Notes under the pieces: model-generated
The model's database searches: none
What the model saw: the letters and a program-made list of their open reading frames with translations, nothing else
What the model was told of the DNA's origin: nothing
Shown: positions 1 to 10,487 of the stretch, in pieces
Position numbering within the stretch: position 1 is the first letter of the stretch
Layout: the number at the start of each line of letters is the position of its first letter
Origin: Branchinecta lynchi
Lineage: Eukaryota; Arthropoda; Branchiopoda; Anostraca; Branchinectidae
Assembly (NCBI GenBank): GCA_023053575.1
Contig: JAKZAP010000006.1
Span: 14,951,280 to 15,015,279, forward strand
Length of the DNA: 64,000 bases
Direction of reading: 5' to 3'
Position numbers and translations under genes: made by a program

Positions 1-417
1 TCCCTATTTTGAAAACGTCACGCTCAGGAGAAGAATGCTCTCCGTGGCCATGTCTGTAAATGCATTCTCCATGGTATGTTCAAGTATGGTTTCATAGTTC
101 AGGTGTCCTTTAACAAACAACAAATCTACTAGAGATGGGATGAAATTTCGGACGGAGAGCCTGGGTTGACAAGTAGGAAGAAGAAATCGGAAAAACGGTA
201 ATTCATATGTTAAAACACCAAGATCTGTCAATCTCAAAAGGGAACTCCACCGTATCCTGCACTTCTCTGCTGCAGCTAGGGAGACGTAAGGCGAAGGATT
301 TTTATTTAAAGGAACCTGAACAATGAAACCATACTTGAACACACCATGGAGAATACATTTAAAGACATGGCCACGGAGAGCATTCTTCTCCTGAGCGTGA
401 CATTTTCAAAATAGGGA
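1..417. mobile_element. Foldback/MITE-like element with ~107-bp terminal inverted repeats
   Basis: Bases 1-115 and 310-417 are near-identical inverted copies, differing at only a few positions, around a ~195-bp unrelated centre. Both arms contain the words CATGGCCACGGAGAG / CTCTCCGTGGCCATG. There is no credible coding content. The left arm begins at the window edge, so the outer boundary and any target duplication cannot be seen. Superfamily unknown. Confidence 0.7.
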
Positions 418-829
418 TGTTCGTTTCTGGAGGTTTGCACATGCAGACTCCAAGACAAAAAGCGCAATTCATTTAAATCTTGTACAGCGCTGGCCGGATC
501 GTGTTTGGGCTTAACTGGTTAAGATATATTCCAGAAGAAGGGTTGATTGGAGACATTTGTTCATTTCTAAAATTGTTCGATACAAAAATAAGGACAGATG
601 CAAAATGGAGCAAAAATCATAGCTTGGAAACACTATTTCTCTATTTAAGTTGGGTTTTCTGCAGGCAATGTTAAAGGAAGTCATACAGATAGGGATGATA
701 CTTGGTACTCTTCATTAAGGTGTCCTTTAATGCGGTACCAAGAAGGGAAAACTCAGATTTTTTACAGCGCTTTGGGCGAGGCGAAAATATGCCACTTGTA
801 ATGGGAAAGGGTATGAGCGTTTCTTACTT
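418..829. other. Interval without recognised gene
   Basis: Short unsupported open frames only. The sequence near 708-735 repeats a piece of the neighbouring foldback arm (GGTGTCCTTTAA), so some of it may belong to the same element. Confidence 0.4.
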
Positions 830-2039
830 TCTGGGATCCCAAAACGTAAGTGGAGGGATATCTGTGACTTCTTAAAAGTTGCCCGTCTGTCTGTCCGTCC
901 GTAAGCACGATAACTCTCGAAGTTTTATTTGAAGCTGACTAGATGTTCGAATCAGGGTTAAGAAGACATGCTGAATCCGTATATGACAATCATTTTCTAC
1001 CCGGACATATAGTTCGCCCGGAATCCGGCAAAAACGAGAAATTTTGAGTTCTATCTGAAGTTGATTAGAGATTCGATGTAGTGGTCAGGAGGCATGCTGA
1101 ATCTGTGTATATGAAAATTAGTTTCTCACCGGACAAATAATTCGCCCAATATCCGGCCACAATCGCAAAATTTGTCAAAATTAAAAGTCTTATCTGAAGT
1201 TGACTAAAAGTTCGAAATAGGGGTAACGCGACCAGCCGTATTCGTTTTGGGGCATTAGTTCTTTTTCCGGACAAGTAGTTTGCCGGAAATCCGGTCGGGA
1301 CCGCAAATTTGGAAGAAGTAAGTCAGGAAGTTTTGATCAATTTCGTCAAAGTAGATATGACGAATAGGGGTAAACGCACAGGCTGATTCCATCCATATCT
1401 GAAGTTGAGTTTTCATTAGCCATCGCCCTTAATCTTTTCCTAAATTTCAATAGTACAAATGTTAAAGTTTAATTGAACAGGCAACTTATTTTTACATCTT
1501 AGATTCAAATACATTGAATTATTACAACACCTATTGGGGATTTTCGTTCTGTCCACAGTAGTCTTCAGTAGGGACGTTGGGAATGTGGACGCTTTCTCAT
1601 GGTGAATCCGTCCACAATTCGCCCGCGAAAATCCCTAAACTATCACTACACAAGACACCTCACTAGCTAGCACTAGTTTTTGGCACTGCAGACTGCAGAC
1701 ACTTCATTGTTTATTTGACACACAATTTATTTACTCGTTTGCCGCTCGTGTTGTTGCCAAATGTTCCAGGCACCATAGAGATATCACAAAAACGGGAAGA
1801 GCGGCAAGCACAATGGGATAATCGATTATTTGGAAATATTAGAAAAACAAACTAACCCTTTTTCATCGGGTTTTCAAGATTATTTAAGCGAACAAGTGAT
1901 GGGTAACTAGACTGTCGTATCCTAGCCCTTTTCGGTTAAACTTTAAAGAAGTGTGTCGAAGACCGAACATCTAAATGACCCAACTGTCTGGATCAAATAT
2001 TAAATTGCTGGGATCCCATCGAAAACGTTGGTCTTGTTC
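830..2039 (-). mobile_element. Family A element (Helitron-like, internal tandem repeats), split by a MITE
   Basis: The 3' end is the GGGATCCC palindrome followed by AAAACGTAAGTGGAGGGAT and a GTCTGTCTGTCC run. The 5' end is TGGGATCCCATCGAAAAC then TTGGTCTTGTT. In between are diverged ~110-bp monomers, each built from a CCGGA..TCCGGC block, a GTAAGT/AAAAGT block and an AGACATGCTGAAT block. The element is broken by the TTAA-flanked MITE at 1466-1942 and resumes afterwards with the expected GAAGACCG..CAATTGTCTGG-type sequence. Noncoding. The build resembles the bivalve 'pearl' and other HINE elements; that assignment is inference. Confidence 0.75.
1466..1942. mobile_element. piggyBac-like MITE, copy 1 (TTAA target duplication)
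   Basis: TTAA stands directly on both sides (1462-1465 and 1943-1946). The ends are inverted: AGTTTAATTGAA at left and the complement of AGTTTAACCGAA at right. A second copy lies inverted at 21882-22335 with about 95% identity over much of its length. No transposase frame is present, so it is non-autonomous. TTAA duplication is the hallmark of piggyBac transposition. The insertion is into a family A element and is therefore younger than it. Confidence 0.75.
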
Positions 2040-2645
2040 TTATGTGCCATAGCGAGAATGAGTGCTGTTCATTTAGTGAAGGAGTGCGAGGAATTGAGTA
2101 TATGAAGAAGGAAGGTGTGTATTTAATGAAGTGGGAACGGTAAAGAGGACCAAAGATAAGTATTTTCTGAGAGTGAAAAATTCTGGCCGGCACTTGACGT
2201 TTGCGACAGAGCAAACGATTTGAGTTAGCATGATGTCATTAGGGTCGATTATTAGTGTTGATCACAATTTTTGTGGCGGTGGCCGTTGTGGGATTTTTGT
2301 GTATCAAATTCTTTCATTGATTCACGAGGAAATGCCGTGTATAGCTATTGATTTCGAAAGTTCGGGCATGATTTCAAGGAACCCGTAAACCCTCCTAAAT
2401 TATAACTAAGAATCAAATAAAAACTAAGTAGGCCTACATATGGCAACTGTCTTCGATGATGAGCTGGAAACACCAGGCAAAGGCGCAAGCGAGCTTGAGC
2501 GAAGGTCTGCTCAATCATTATGGTGTTATGATTGCAGGCTCGTTTATTCCAACTGAAACTGACTAGGAACCTTGCAAAGAAGGGAGAATGTCGCTTAAAT
2601 AAATATCAGCTGACTTCGCGACCAGAATTATACTGATAATCTCAC
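2040..2645. other. GCP6 intron sequence, no exon recognised
   Basis: This is downstream of the last visible GCP6 exon in the gene's direction. A pyrimidine-rich acceptor-like tract lies near 2565-2590 (minus), but the frame required after the phase-0 donor meets a stop within a few codons. I see no further exon before the window edge. Confidence 0.4.
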
Positions 2646-3327
2646 CTTGAATGAATCCCGAACTCGCATCGCAAACTCCACGAACGTAATCAGGGACTTG
2701 GTAGAATTGAAATCTGGAATTTGGCTTAAAATCTCATCACTTTGCTTTCTCAGTGAGATCCAAAAGGCTTCCTTCACTCCCCCTGAAACCGGGTTAGCAC
2801 TCTGTAACGACAAGTTCACTTCTCTCACCAAGTTCCCAACAGATACCAGGGACCGACAAAAACCCTGAAAAATCACAAGCCGAACTCCATAGAGACTTGC
2901 TCTCGGTGGGAATCTAAATGTCTTATTTTCTTCATCAAAATCAAAAACTTCTGACTGCAATCCATGGAGAAGCGCAGCCGCACATCTCGAAAAAAGCGTG
3001 TCGTGTATGTAAACATCTACCTGATTCCGCATCAGGCGTAAGGAATACGGGTTCACTTTTCTCCGAATCTGTCTTTCGCCTCTTTTTTCCGAGTCCAGGG
3101 CTGCCTCCCAATCGGCGGCGTTTACCACTTTCTTAACGCCGGGAGTGGTAGGCCGACTGCTGTATCCTTCGTCTTCTAGTGTGATGGTCGTTGATGATGA
3201 AGATATGGTGCTAGCAGTGGTGGCAAGGGTTCTAGGAATCTGGGGCAACTCAGGCAGGTCCAGAACGAACCTACCTTGGAGGATGCTTGAAAACGGAGGA
3301 GGCGGAACGCACATCGCACCAAATAGA
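2646..3327 (-). CDS. TUBGCP6: Gamma-tubulin complex component 6, exon 4 of those visible (GCP_N domain start)
   Basis: GCP6 is a structural subunit of the gamma-tubulin ring complex that helps nucleate microtubules at centrosomes. This 682-nt exon opens after a TTTCTTTCCAG acceptor, the split Ser codon leading into LFGA, and closes with AAG|GTGAGA. Features shared with vertebrate GCP6 in the same order are LFGA, a LDLPELP segment (human GLPPVP), EDEGYSS, WEAALDSEKR (human WEAALTYEASKR), then the start of the GCP N-terminal grip domain (ALLHGLQSEVFDFDEEN, SVGNLVREV, VKEAFWISLRKQ). The EDEG(Y/F)xS..WEAAL signature separates GCP6 from GCP2-5. It ends in phase 0, so the C-terminal gamma-tubulin-binding half lies beyond the left edge. 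Confidence 0.85.
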
Positions 3328-4075
3328 CTGGAAAGAAACTAAGTGTCAGTATTAAAGAACGATACAAAAACAGCCAGTATATAAACATAGGGGGTGAGTG
3401 CGCGCGACAAAGATTTAGAGATCTCAAATTTATAGGTTGAATGAATTTCTCCTACGACCCGATGTTGCTTCTCGAATAAAACCGGAGAAAAGACAGAATC
3501 GGAACGACGAATAAAATAACAGTTGAACACAGCCTTAGCTTGATTTTTAATGTTTCTTATATTTTCTTTTAATGAATGAGTTGAATTGTAGGCTACATGG
3601 CCTACTGAGTTGTTTATCTCCTTATCTTTGTCAAACTTCCAATTATCACATTTGTATATTCCTTTTATTTATTATTTTCAACACATTACTGAAGGCTAAA
3701 TGAATATAACAGAATACAATAGCTTTCCATTCCAGAACTCGCTGAATTTCTCTTTCGGCCAGAATCCGGAGGTAAGCCGAACATTCCGGAGTTTAATACC
3801 TTTTCAGCTTGGTTCTTCAACCAGACCAGAAAGGCCCGGTTGAGATTCAATGAAAATCGAAAACTTTGAATTATAATAGTAGGCTACTATAATGATAATA
3901 TACATTTACACTAGGAGACACGAACCCCAGAAGCCGTCTTCTCCTCGGAACACTAATATCAAATAGCTTAAACGGCCTACTTATTTGAGACTCGATTCAA
4001 CAAATCATCAAATCTTGCCTATAGCTTATCAACAACTTAAAAAATAAATAAATAACCGAATTATGCACATCCTAC

Positions 4076-4299
4076 CTACAAACATCATCATTAGAGAACG
4101 CTCGGTTCACACCTTTCCCAGGAAACATCTCCACCAGCTTCAACGAAGGATCTATTAAACCATGACAATCTAATGATCGACCACATTCCATGGTATTCGG
4201 TTCTTCATACGGAATAGACCCACATCCGTACACACGGGGGATGAACCAGCCTAAATCTTGACAGCCCGATAGGTAAGCAGAGTCAGGTCCATTGATTAA
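4076..4299 (-). CDS. TUBGCP6: Gamma-tubulin complex component 6, exon 3
   Basis: A 224-nt exon with acceptor CTATTTTAG|TTAATC and donor TGTAG|GTAGGA. It translates without stops from LINGPDSAYLSG through GWFIPRVYGCGSIPYEEP to NRAFSNDDVC. Phase 0 at its start and a split AG|T serine at its end join exactly to exons 2 and 4. The order LVK-LINGP..VYGCGSIPY parallels human GCP6 LVQLAGSGP..VGRNVPYSG. Too short for a simple open-frame search; found by following splice phase. Confidence 0.8.
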
Positions 4300-4329
4300 C
4301 TAAAATAGAGAGCTTAAAAAAACATGTGG

Positions 4330-5362
4330 AATAAGACCAAAGGTTTCGATGGGATCCCAAAATTTTAATATTTGCTCCCGACAATTCGGTCTTGTAGATA
4401 TTCGGTCTTCAACAGACTTCTTAAACATTTTTTTAACATTTACAAACAGGTTAAGGCCAATGGTAATAATCGGAGAAAACCAAGTTCGTATTTGACAGTG
4501 CAAACCGGACACGCCAGCTGAATTTCAGCAAGTTCAGGTATATTCATATATCCGTTTTGCGCTGTCAAATATTCAAATAAGGATTCAGCATATGGTTTAC
4601 CCTATAACCTACGTCGTATCTCCTTCCTTCCTTATTTCTGCCCAACTTCCGGTTTCGGCCGGATCCCGGACAAACTACTTGTCTGGCAAAACATTAAAGC
4701 TCAAAAACGAATTCAGCATGTCTCCTTACCCCTACATTCAACCTCTAATCAACTTCAGATAAAACTTTTACTTTTAAAAAATTTTCCGGTTTTAGCCGGA
4801 TTCCGAGCGATCTATACATCCGGTGAGAAAATGATTGTCATATGCGAATTCAGCATTTCTTCTTATCCACAAATCGAATTAAATTCAAATAAAACTTTTA
4901 CTTTTAACAAATTCTCCGGTTTTGGCCGGATTCCGGCCCAGCTAGTTGTCCGGCGAGAAAATAAAGTTTATATTCGGACTCAGCACGTCTCCTTGCCTCT
5001 AAACCGAACCTCTAATCAACTTCATATTAAACTTTTACTTTTCACAAATTTTCCGGTTTTCGCCAGATTCCTGGTGAACTATCTGTCCGGCGAGAAAATA
5101 AATTTCATATTCGAATTTAGCATGTCTCCTTACCCCCAAATCAACTATCTCAATAGCTTTCAAAAATTTGTTTGTTTGCCCCTTAATTTGAAACCCCTCC
5201 CCCACCCTCAGATATAGAGCTACAGAGCCCATCTTCGAAAATGACCTGTACTTTGACCCAAAGCATCCTCCTACCAAGTTATCGTGCGGACAGAAGGACA
5301 GACAGACGGACAACTTTTGCGACGTCATAAGTATCCCTCCACTTACGTTTTGGGATCCCAAA
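4330..5362 (+). mobile_element. Family A element, near complete, in a GCP6 intron
   Basis: Starts AAGACCAAAGGTTTCGATGG then GGATCCCAAAA, and ends CCACTTACGTTTTGGGATCCC. Four or five internal monomers are visible by their TTTCCGGTTTT..GCCGGATTCC..GAACTA..GTCCGGCGAGAAAAT blocks at roughly 115-130-bp spacing. The 3' part has CCTCCCCCACCC, an ACAGACGGACAACTTTT run and the terminal palindrome. No protein is encoded. Confidence 0.8.
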
Positions 5363-5732
5363 AAGCGAGCTCTTTCCCCCTATTATCGTAAGAGAACCAA
5401 TAAAGTATTACAGGCAGACTCATATGGCGCCAATTTTCACTGGAATCCAACAGCAACAAAAAACACTCCTGATCAGAAAGAATTTCAGGTTGTTTCGAAA
5501 CAATAGCTGCGTTCGTTGCACTCCGGGCTGTCTCTGGTGTTTTGTCATCAGTGTCCGGTTCTTCTCTTATAACGCGTTTTTTTTTGTTTACCTTTGAGTT
5601 GATGAAAACTTGCTAACTCCTCGCTGAAGCCGGGCTCCAGAGCAGGTTCTGGTTAGTCCGCACCGGTGTAAAACCGGACACCGGTTAGTTCAGAAACGGG
5701 TTATCAGACTGGTGAGTTCTCACCAGTGGATG

Positions 5733-6986
5733 CAACAAGACCAAAGGTTTCGATGGGATCCAAAAAATTTAGTATTTACAGACAATCGGGTCTTGTAGCG
5801 GTACAGTGGTAATCATCGGAGAAGACGAAGTTCAGATATGGATTCAGCATGTGAGTTTACCTCTATAGCCTGCGCCATGTCTACTTTGACGAAAGTTCCT
5901 GTCCTGCCTTACTTCTGCCAAATTTCCGGTTTCAGCAGGATTCCGGGCGAACTACTTGTCTTGCAAAAACTGAAGTTCAAAAACAGATTCAGCGTATCTC
6001 CATACCATCCATATTTAATTTAATTTAATTTATTTATCACCCACACAATACATGAAGTAAATATGGTGGAGTAGGAATAAGTAAAAAAAAAAACACAAAA
6101 AAAGAAAACGAAATATACACAAAATCAACGAAACAAACGGATAAGACGGTGGTGAGGGGATAGGCGCGCATAAGCCGTACCGGAGAGTTTTCTGTGCAAT
6201 ATCTCCATAATCAACTTCACATAAAACTTGAACTTTTAACAAATTTTCCGATTTCAGCAGGATTCGTGGTGAAATGTGTCCAGGTAAGAAAATGATTGTC
6301 ATACACGAATTCAGCAGGCCTTCTTACCCGTAAATCGAACACCTAATGAAATTCAAATACAACTTTTACTTTTAACAGATTCTCCAGTTATGGCCGGATT
6401 CCGGGCCATCTACTTGTCCGGCGACAAAAATAACTTTCATATTCGGATTCAGCCTGTTTCACTATCCTTAAATCGAACCACTAATCAACTTTAGATTAAT
6501 CTTTTATTTTCGACAAACTTTCCAGTTTTCGCCGGATTCCGGCCGATCTACTTATTGGACGAGAAAATCATTTTCATATTCCGATTCAGCATGTCTCCCT
6601 CCCCCTAAATCGGATATCTAATCAACTTCAGATATAGCCTTTACTTTTAACAAACTTTCCGGTTTTAGCAGGATTCCAGGCGAAGTACTTGTCAGGCGAG
6701 AAAATGGTTTTCATATTCGTGTTCAGCATGTCGTCTACCCCTTAATCAACTATATCATTTAGCTTTTAAAAATATTTGTGTCGCCCCTTAATCTGAAACC
6801 CCTCCCCCTCCCCTAAATATGCAGCTATCAGGCCCATCTACGAACTCGACCTTTCCCTTGACTCGAAGAGTCCTCACACCAAGTTTCATCAAAACATCAC
6901 ATTCCCTTCGAGAGTTATCGTGCTGACAGACGGACAACTTTTCGATGTCATAGGTATCCCTCCACTTACGTTTTGGGATCCCAAAA
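5733..6986 (+). mobile_element. Family A element, interrupted by a LINE 3' fragment
   Basis: Begins AACAAGACCAAAGGTTTCGA and ends TTACGTTTTGGGATCCC, with the same monomer order as its neighbour at 4330. It is interrupted at about 6010-6200 by a minus-strand LINE tail with a (TTTAA)n simple-repeat end. Together with 4330-5362 and 7242-7680 it fills most of one GCP6 intron. Confidence 0.8.
6010..6200 (-). mobile_element. LINE 3' untranslated fragment inside family A
   Basis: Reads as a minus-strand LINE tail: a (AAATT)n-type end followed by a TTTATTTATCACCCACACAATAC-like stretch related to other minus-strand tails here (22727, 52803). It is bounded by family A sequence on both sides. No RT frame is retained. 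Confidence 0.5.
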
Positions 6987-7074
6987 ACGGTTTATAAGAA
7001 AAACCGGAGACCACCGGTGAGAACTCCCGTGACAAAGAACGCAGCTAATGTGCGTTCAATTTCTTTGTCACAAA

Positions 7075-7165
7075 GTCACCTTCACCTGTTGTAGTTTTCT
7101 TATAATATTCCATTTAATATGACCAAGCACAAATAATCTGGTAGAACCGTCTTTGGTTCCCTGCA
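7075..7165 (-). pseudogene. Possible LINE C-terminal fragment
   Basis: The reverse strand reads a short piece similar to GTKDGSxxRLFV; a like-ended fragment occurs at 48545-48748. This is a small remnant with weak support. Confidence 0.3.
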
Positions 7166-7241
7166 GCACTACTAGATGAGCTAGAGGTACTTGCTCTAGC
7201 TTTGAGTTGATACCCGTCTACTTCCTACTTACTCCTTGAGT

Positions 7242-7680
7242 TACGAATAAAATTTAGAAACAGATTAAGCCAAATGGCAATAATCTGAGAAGACTAAGTT
7301 CAAATATGGATTCACCATGTGTATTACCCCTATAGCCTGCGTCATATTAAAAAATGTAGTAAAAGTGTATGTGCTTGTAGAGAGAGAAGCTTCGGCTTAA
7401 CGTCTTTTTCTATTAATAAATAAATAAATAAATATCTACTTTGACGAAAGTTGCTGCCTTACCTCTGCCAAATTTCCCGTTTCAGCCGGATTCCGGGCGA
7501 ACTAGTTGTCTTGCAAAAAATTTAAGTTCAAAAACGGATTCAGCATATCTCCTTACTCTACATCGAACCTCTAATCAACATCAGATAAAACTTCAACTTT
7601 TAACAAATTTTCCAGCCGGATTCGCGGCGAACTATGTGTCCCAGTAGAAAATGATTGTCCTACACGGGTTCAGCATGTAT
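7242..7680 (+). mobile_element. Family A fragment with a ~95-bp retroposon tail inserted
   Basis: Contains the family A middle (AGAAACAGATTAAGCC, GGATTCCGGGCGAACTA, CATCGAACCTCTAATCAAC). It is split at about 7340-7433 by an insertion ending in (AATA)n, after which the host sequence resumes at TCTACTTTGACGAAAGTT. Both family A ends are missing. Confidence 0.6.
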
Positions 7681-7689
7681 CCATGTATC

Positions 7690-7815
7690 CTTATCCACTG
7701 CTTCCTGGCCGAAGATTGAAAATTAAGTGTCTTTTCCTGTGTGTTAGTGTGTTTTCTTTATTTTCTTTCAATTACTCCGCTTTTTAAAAATGGTGGGTTA
7801 CAAATAATTTAATTA
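7690..7815 (+). mobile_element. LINE 3' UTR fragment (TACTCCGCTTTT family)
   Basis: Shares TTACTCCGCTTTT and flanking T-rich sequence with the 3' UTR of the RT-bearing LINE at 43054-44500. It is repeated in reverse at 60215-60350 (shared CTTCCTGGCCGAAGATTGAAA). Confidence 0.55.
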
Positions 7816-8099
7816 CTTACTTATTGCTTACTCTATACAAAAATCCAAGAGGAAAAATTCTGGAAAAACGCTGCCGTCTTTACCCTGTAATTGGCAGAGA
7901 ATTGGCAAACCAAAAAAATCTCTAGCCACCACTTTCAGCATGAATTGAATTCCTACACGACAGGAGTGGTCCTTCCTATCGAATGCCTCGACGGTGATGA
8001 AACACTGACCAAACTAAAAGGTTCTTTCAGGCCTGCCAATGCTGAGAAACTGGTTCAAAATCTTTAGAATTAGAACGCTGAAAAGCTAGGTCTACCAAC

Positions 8100-8338
8100 C
8101 TTAACAAGTGCTCTGTTCTCTCCACAATCTTCCCCAATAGTCCTCAAGCTGGAACAAGCTGGTGGAATGTCTTCACTCAAGAGACATAGCAACTTCAGAG
8201 CTTCCTCCCATTGATGTTGAGGTTGTTTTTTCAAATTAACATACTCCTGCTCCAGTTTTGAGAAAAGGGTTGCATGGCCTGCTTGGCTGACGCGGAAGAT
8301 CTTCTCATACAGCAGGGCTCCAGCTGATAACTCCGAAC
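8100..8338 (-). CDS. TUBGCP6: Gamma-tubulin complex component 6, exon 2
   Basis: A 239-nt exon with acceptor TTTCCATGCCAG|GTTCGG and donor GTTAAG|GTTGGT. It reads SELSAGALLYEKIFRVSQAG through WEEALKLLCLLSEDIPP to ENRALVK. The split Gly codon (G|GT) joins exon 1 in frame, and phase 0 joins exon 3. In position and pattern it matches the human GCP6 segment KKVAYNALFTNLF..LEELVEELEA..LDLLVQL, though identity is low; splice phase carries the call. Confidence 0.75.
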
Positions 8339-8992
8339 CTGGCATGGAAACAGAACTGGCTAACTTATCATGGAAACTGAAGACTGAAAAAACTTCAGAA
8401 TTAGGACTCTAGCGAGAGTTCATCTGGGCTGCACTGCACTTGCTCCACTGCAAGGCAATGATGGACAGTAAATGACTTGATTTACACATGATAATAGGAT
8501 AATGCTAATGGAACTTCCAGCCAGCACAGGGTTCAATCCAAACAAGACTGAAGGTTTTCATCGGATCCCAAAAATTTAATATTTGATCCAGATAACTGGA
8601 TCTTTTAGATATCCGGTCTTCGCGAGACTCCTTGAAAACTTGTATTAATAAAATTTTAGAAACAGATTAAGGCCAATGGCTATCATCTGAGAAAACCAAG
8701 CTCAGATGTGGATTCAGCGTTTCTGTTTACCCCTATACGTCATCTCTACTTCGAGGAAACTGATCAAAACTTCCCGCTGCCTTACTTCTGCCAATTTCCG
8801 GTTTCTGTTGGACTCTGAGCGAACTACTTGTCCGTTAAAAAGCCTCAACAACGAATTCAGCATATCTCCTTACCCTTATATTGAACCTGTAATCAACTTC
8901 AGATAAAACTTTTTAACTTTTAACAAATTTTCAGGTTTTTAAATATTCTTTGAGCCCAAGCTGACTTTGAAACATTTATTCAAACAATGCTT

Positions 8993-9067
8993 ACAACGGA
9001 TACGTCAGCTACGATTCTTCGTGAGCGATATTTCGGCCCTTCTTGGCAAGGGTCCTCGTCAGGCTGT
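8993..9067 (-). ncRNA. Candidate hammerhead ribozyme in PLE end
   Basis: On the minus strand: ACAGC, CUGACGAG, a stem (GG-A-CCCUU / AAGGG-CC), CGAAA, then UAU..GUAUC, C, and GUUGU. This gives the three-way hammerhead order: stem I ACAGC/GUUGU, core CUGANGA, stem II, GAAA, stem III AUAU/GUAU, with predicted cleavage after GUAUC. One extra C separates the cleavage site from stem I. Hammerhead motifs are established in PLEs; activity here is inferred. Confidence 0.55.
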
Positions 9068-9955
9068 CAATCCTCTGGTTCAACTTCGGGGAAGGAAACA
9101 AACCTGTAATAATCATGATTATTATAGGTTTTTCACAGAACCCACTATACTTTGCTGTCTTACCTAAACTACGGAAAAGATAAAGCCCCAAATCAGTACC
9201 AAAGAGGCATTTATTCAATACCATGTGATTGCGAAAAGCGCTACGTAGGAAGACAGAGATAACTTTCGGAAAACGACTTACAGAGCATGAGCAAGACATT
9301 GACCACGCCCTCTCCAATGGACACCGTCATAACTATACTTTCAAATCTGCACTTGCAGATTATATTTTCGAAAACCCATCCCATTTAGTATATTTTTAAA
9401 AAGCCCAAATTCTTGCAACGCGCACCGGACTCCATCAAACTATTCGAAAAGCCATTGAGATAAAGAAAAGCCAAGCAGTCATTAACCGAGATACAGACGA
9501 GTCCCTACCGGAAAGGTGAAACGGGGTTATTAAGGAAAGAAAATTTAAGTCTCATTCCCTTATTAACAGCAAAACCGCGATCAAAATGCAGAAAAAAAAC
9601 ATTTCTTGTCGTCGCCCCAATCGTGCAGCAAAAACAGCAGCCGTGTCAAACATTAAATCTCAGCACTAGTTTTTCCGTGCAGTGACTATTAAAAATAAAA
9701 GATACAGGCGAGTACTCCATAATAGAAACGTGGAATAAAACGTGGAATTCCAAAATACACAAAAAAAACCTTTCCTGTCATCGCCCCAATTCTGCAGCAA
9801 AACAGCGGCGGTGTCAAAAATTAAATCTCAGGACTAGTTTTTTCCCTACAGTGGTATTTGAAAGTAATTTGCCCGAATAATATATTTATAGTCGGTAGAA
9901 GCTTCAGTTATTTATTTACAGGTTTGTTCCCTTCCCCGACGTTGAACCTGAAGAT

Positions 9956-10032
9956 TGACAGCCTGACAGGACCCTTGCCAAGAAGGGCCGAAATATCGCT
10001 GTTGAAGAATCGTAGCTGACGTATCCTTTGTA
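9956..10032 (+). ncRNA. Degenerate hammerhead-like block, right PLE end
   Basis: Plus-strand equivalent of 8993-9067. The core reads CUGACAGG, one base short of CUGACGAGG, so it is probably inactive. Stem II CCCUU/AAGGG, CGAAA and GUAUC are intact. Confidence 0.45.
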
Positions 10033-10205
10033 TACATTATTTGATTATACGAGTCCTCGAGCCAAGTTGGAACAAAATATTTCAACCCTTCGAGAGTATC
10101 GTGCTAACAGACGGACAGACGGACAACTTTTACGAAGTCATAGGTATCCCTCCACTAACGTTTCGGATCCCAAAGACAACAGGATTCCAGCACTAAAATA
10201 CATAC

Positions 10206-10353
10206 CTTTATTATCTTCGGCCTTCGAACGAATGATGTAACTGTGACATTTCTTGCACCATGAGCTATGTTCAGATGGGTTTCCAATGACTGACTGAACC
10301 AACTGCCGGACCAACTGGTTGTATGTTGGAATAGTGGGTGGAATCTCAGCCAT
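10206..10353 (-). CDS. TUBGCP6: Gamma-tubulin complex component 6, first coding exon
   Basis: The donor is AATAAAG|GTATGT (phase 1). The open frame extends back to a CCTGTTTCAG acceptor ending at 10379, so the exon itself is 10206-10378. I chose the ATG at 10353-10351 (GTGATGGC context, G at -3 and +4) because MAEIPPTIPTYNQLVRQLVQ parallels the human start MASITQLFDDLCEALL. An upstream noncoding exon would then carry the 5' UTR. If translation begins further upstream, about eight more residues (ending CEGV) belong here. Confidence 0.65.
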
Positions 10354-10487
10354 CACTCCTTCACACCAGGGCAATAATCTGAAACAGGTTTATTAGAAAT
10401 TGTGACATTTGTAGGTTCACCCCCCCCCCACCCCCCCACCAAGATCCCAAGCACTTATTTTAGTGAAAGACAATCCGAGTCTTTTAG

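Larger units (their letters stand above)
8941..10045. mobile_element. Penelope-like element remnant with inverted terminal (pLTR) blocks
   Basis: Left (8946-9110, minus sense) and right (9905-10045, plus sense) ends are inverted copies carrying the hammerhead-like block. Between them the plus strand at about 9205-9330 reads a broken GIY-YIG endonuclease segment (IPCDCEKRYVGRQR, then after a stop a KRLTEHEQDID-like run), the C-terminal domain typical of PLE polymerases. Only a C-terminal piece remains; the RT is absent. A ~100-bp block around CCTGTCGTCGCCCCAAT/GTGCAGCAAAA is present twice (about 9585 and 9765). Confidence 0.75.
8541..10175 (+). mobile_element. Family A element split by a Penelope-like element
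   Basis: The 5' half (8541-8940) starts AACAAGACTGAAGGTTTTCA and runs into the first full monomer. The 3' half resumes at about 10046 with GAGTCCTCGAGCCAAG, ACAGACGGACAACTTTT and the terminal GGATCCC. The intervening ~1.1 kb is a PLE copy with inverted ends. The element's 3' end is only about 30 bases from the donor of GCP6 exon 1. Confidence 0.75.

Noticed and set aside
2560..2630. Acceptor-like tract as the next GCP6 exon
   Set aside because: The required phase-0 frame hits a stop after eight codons.
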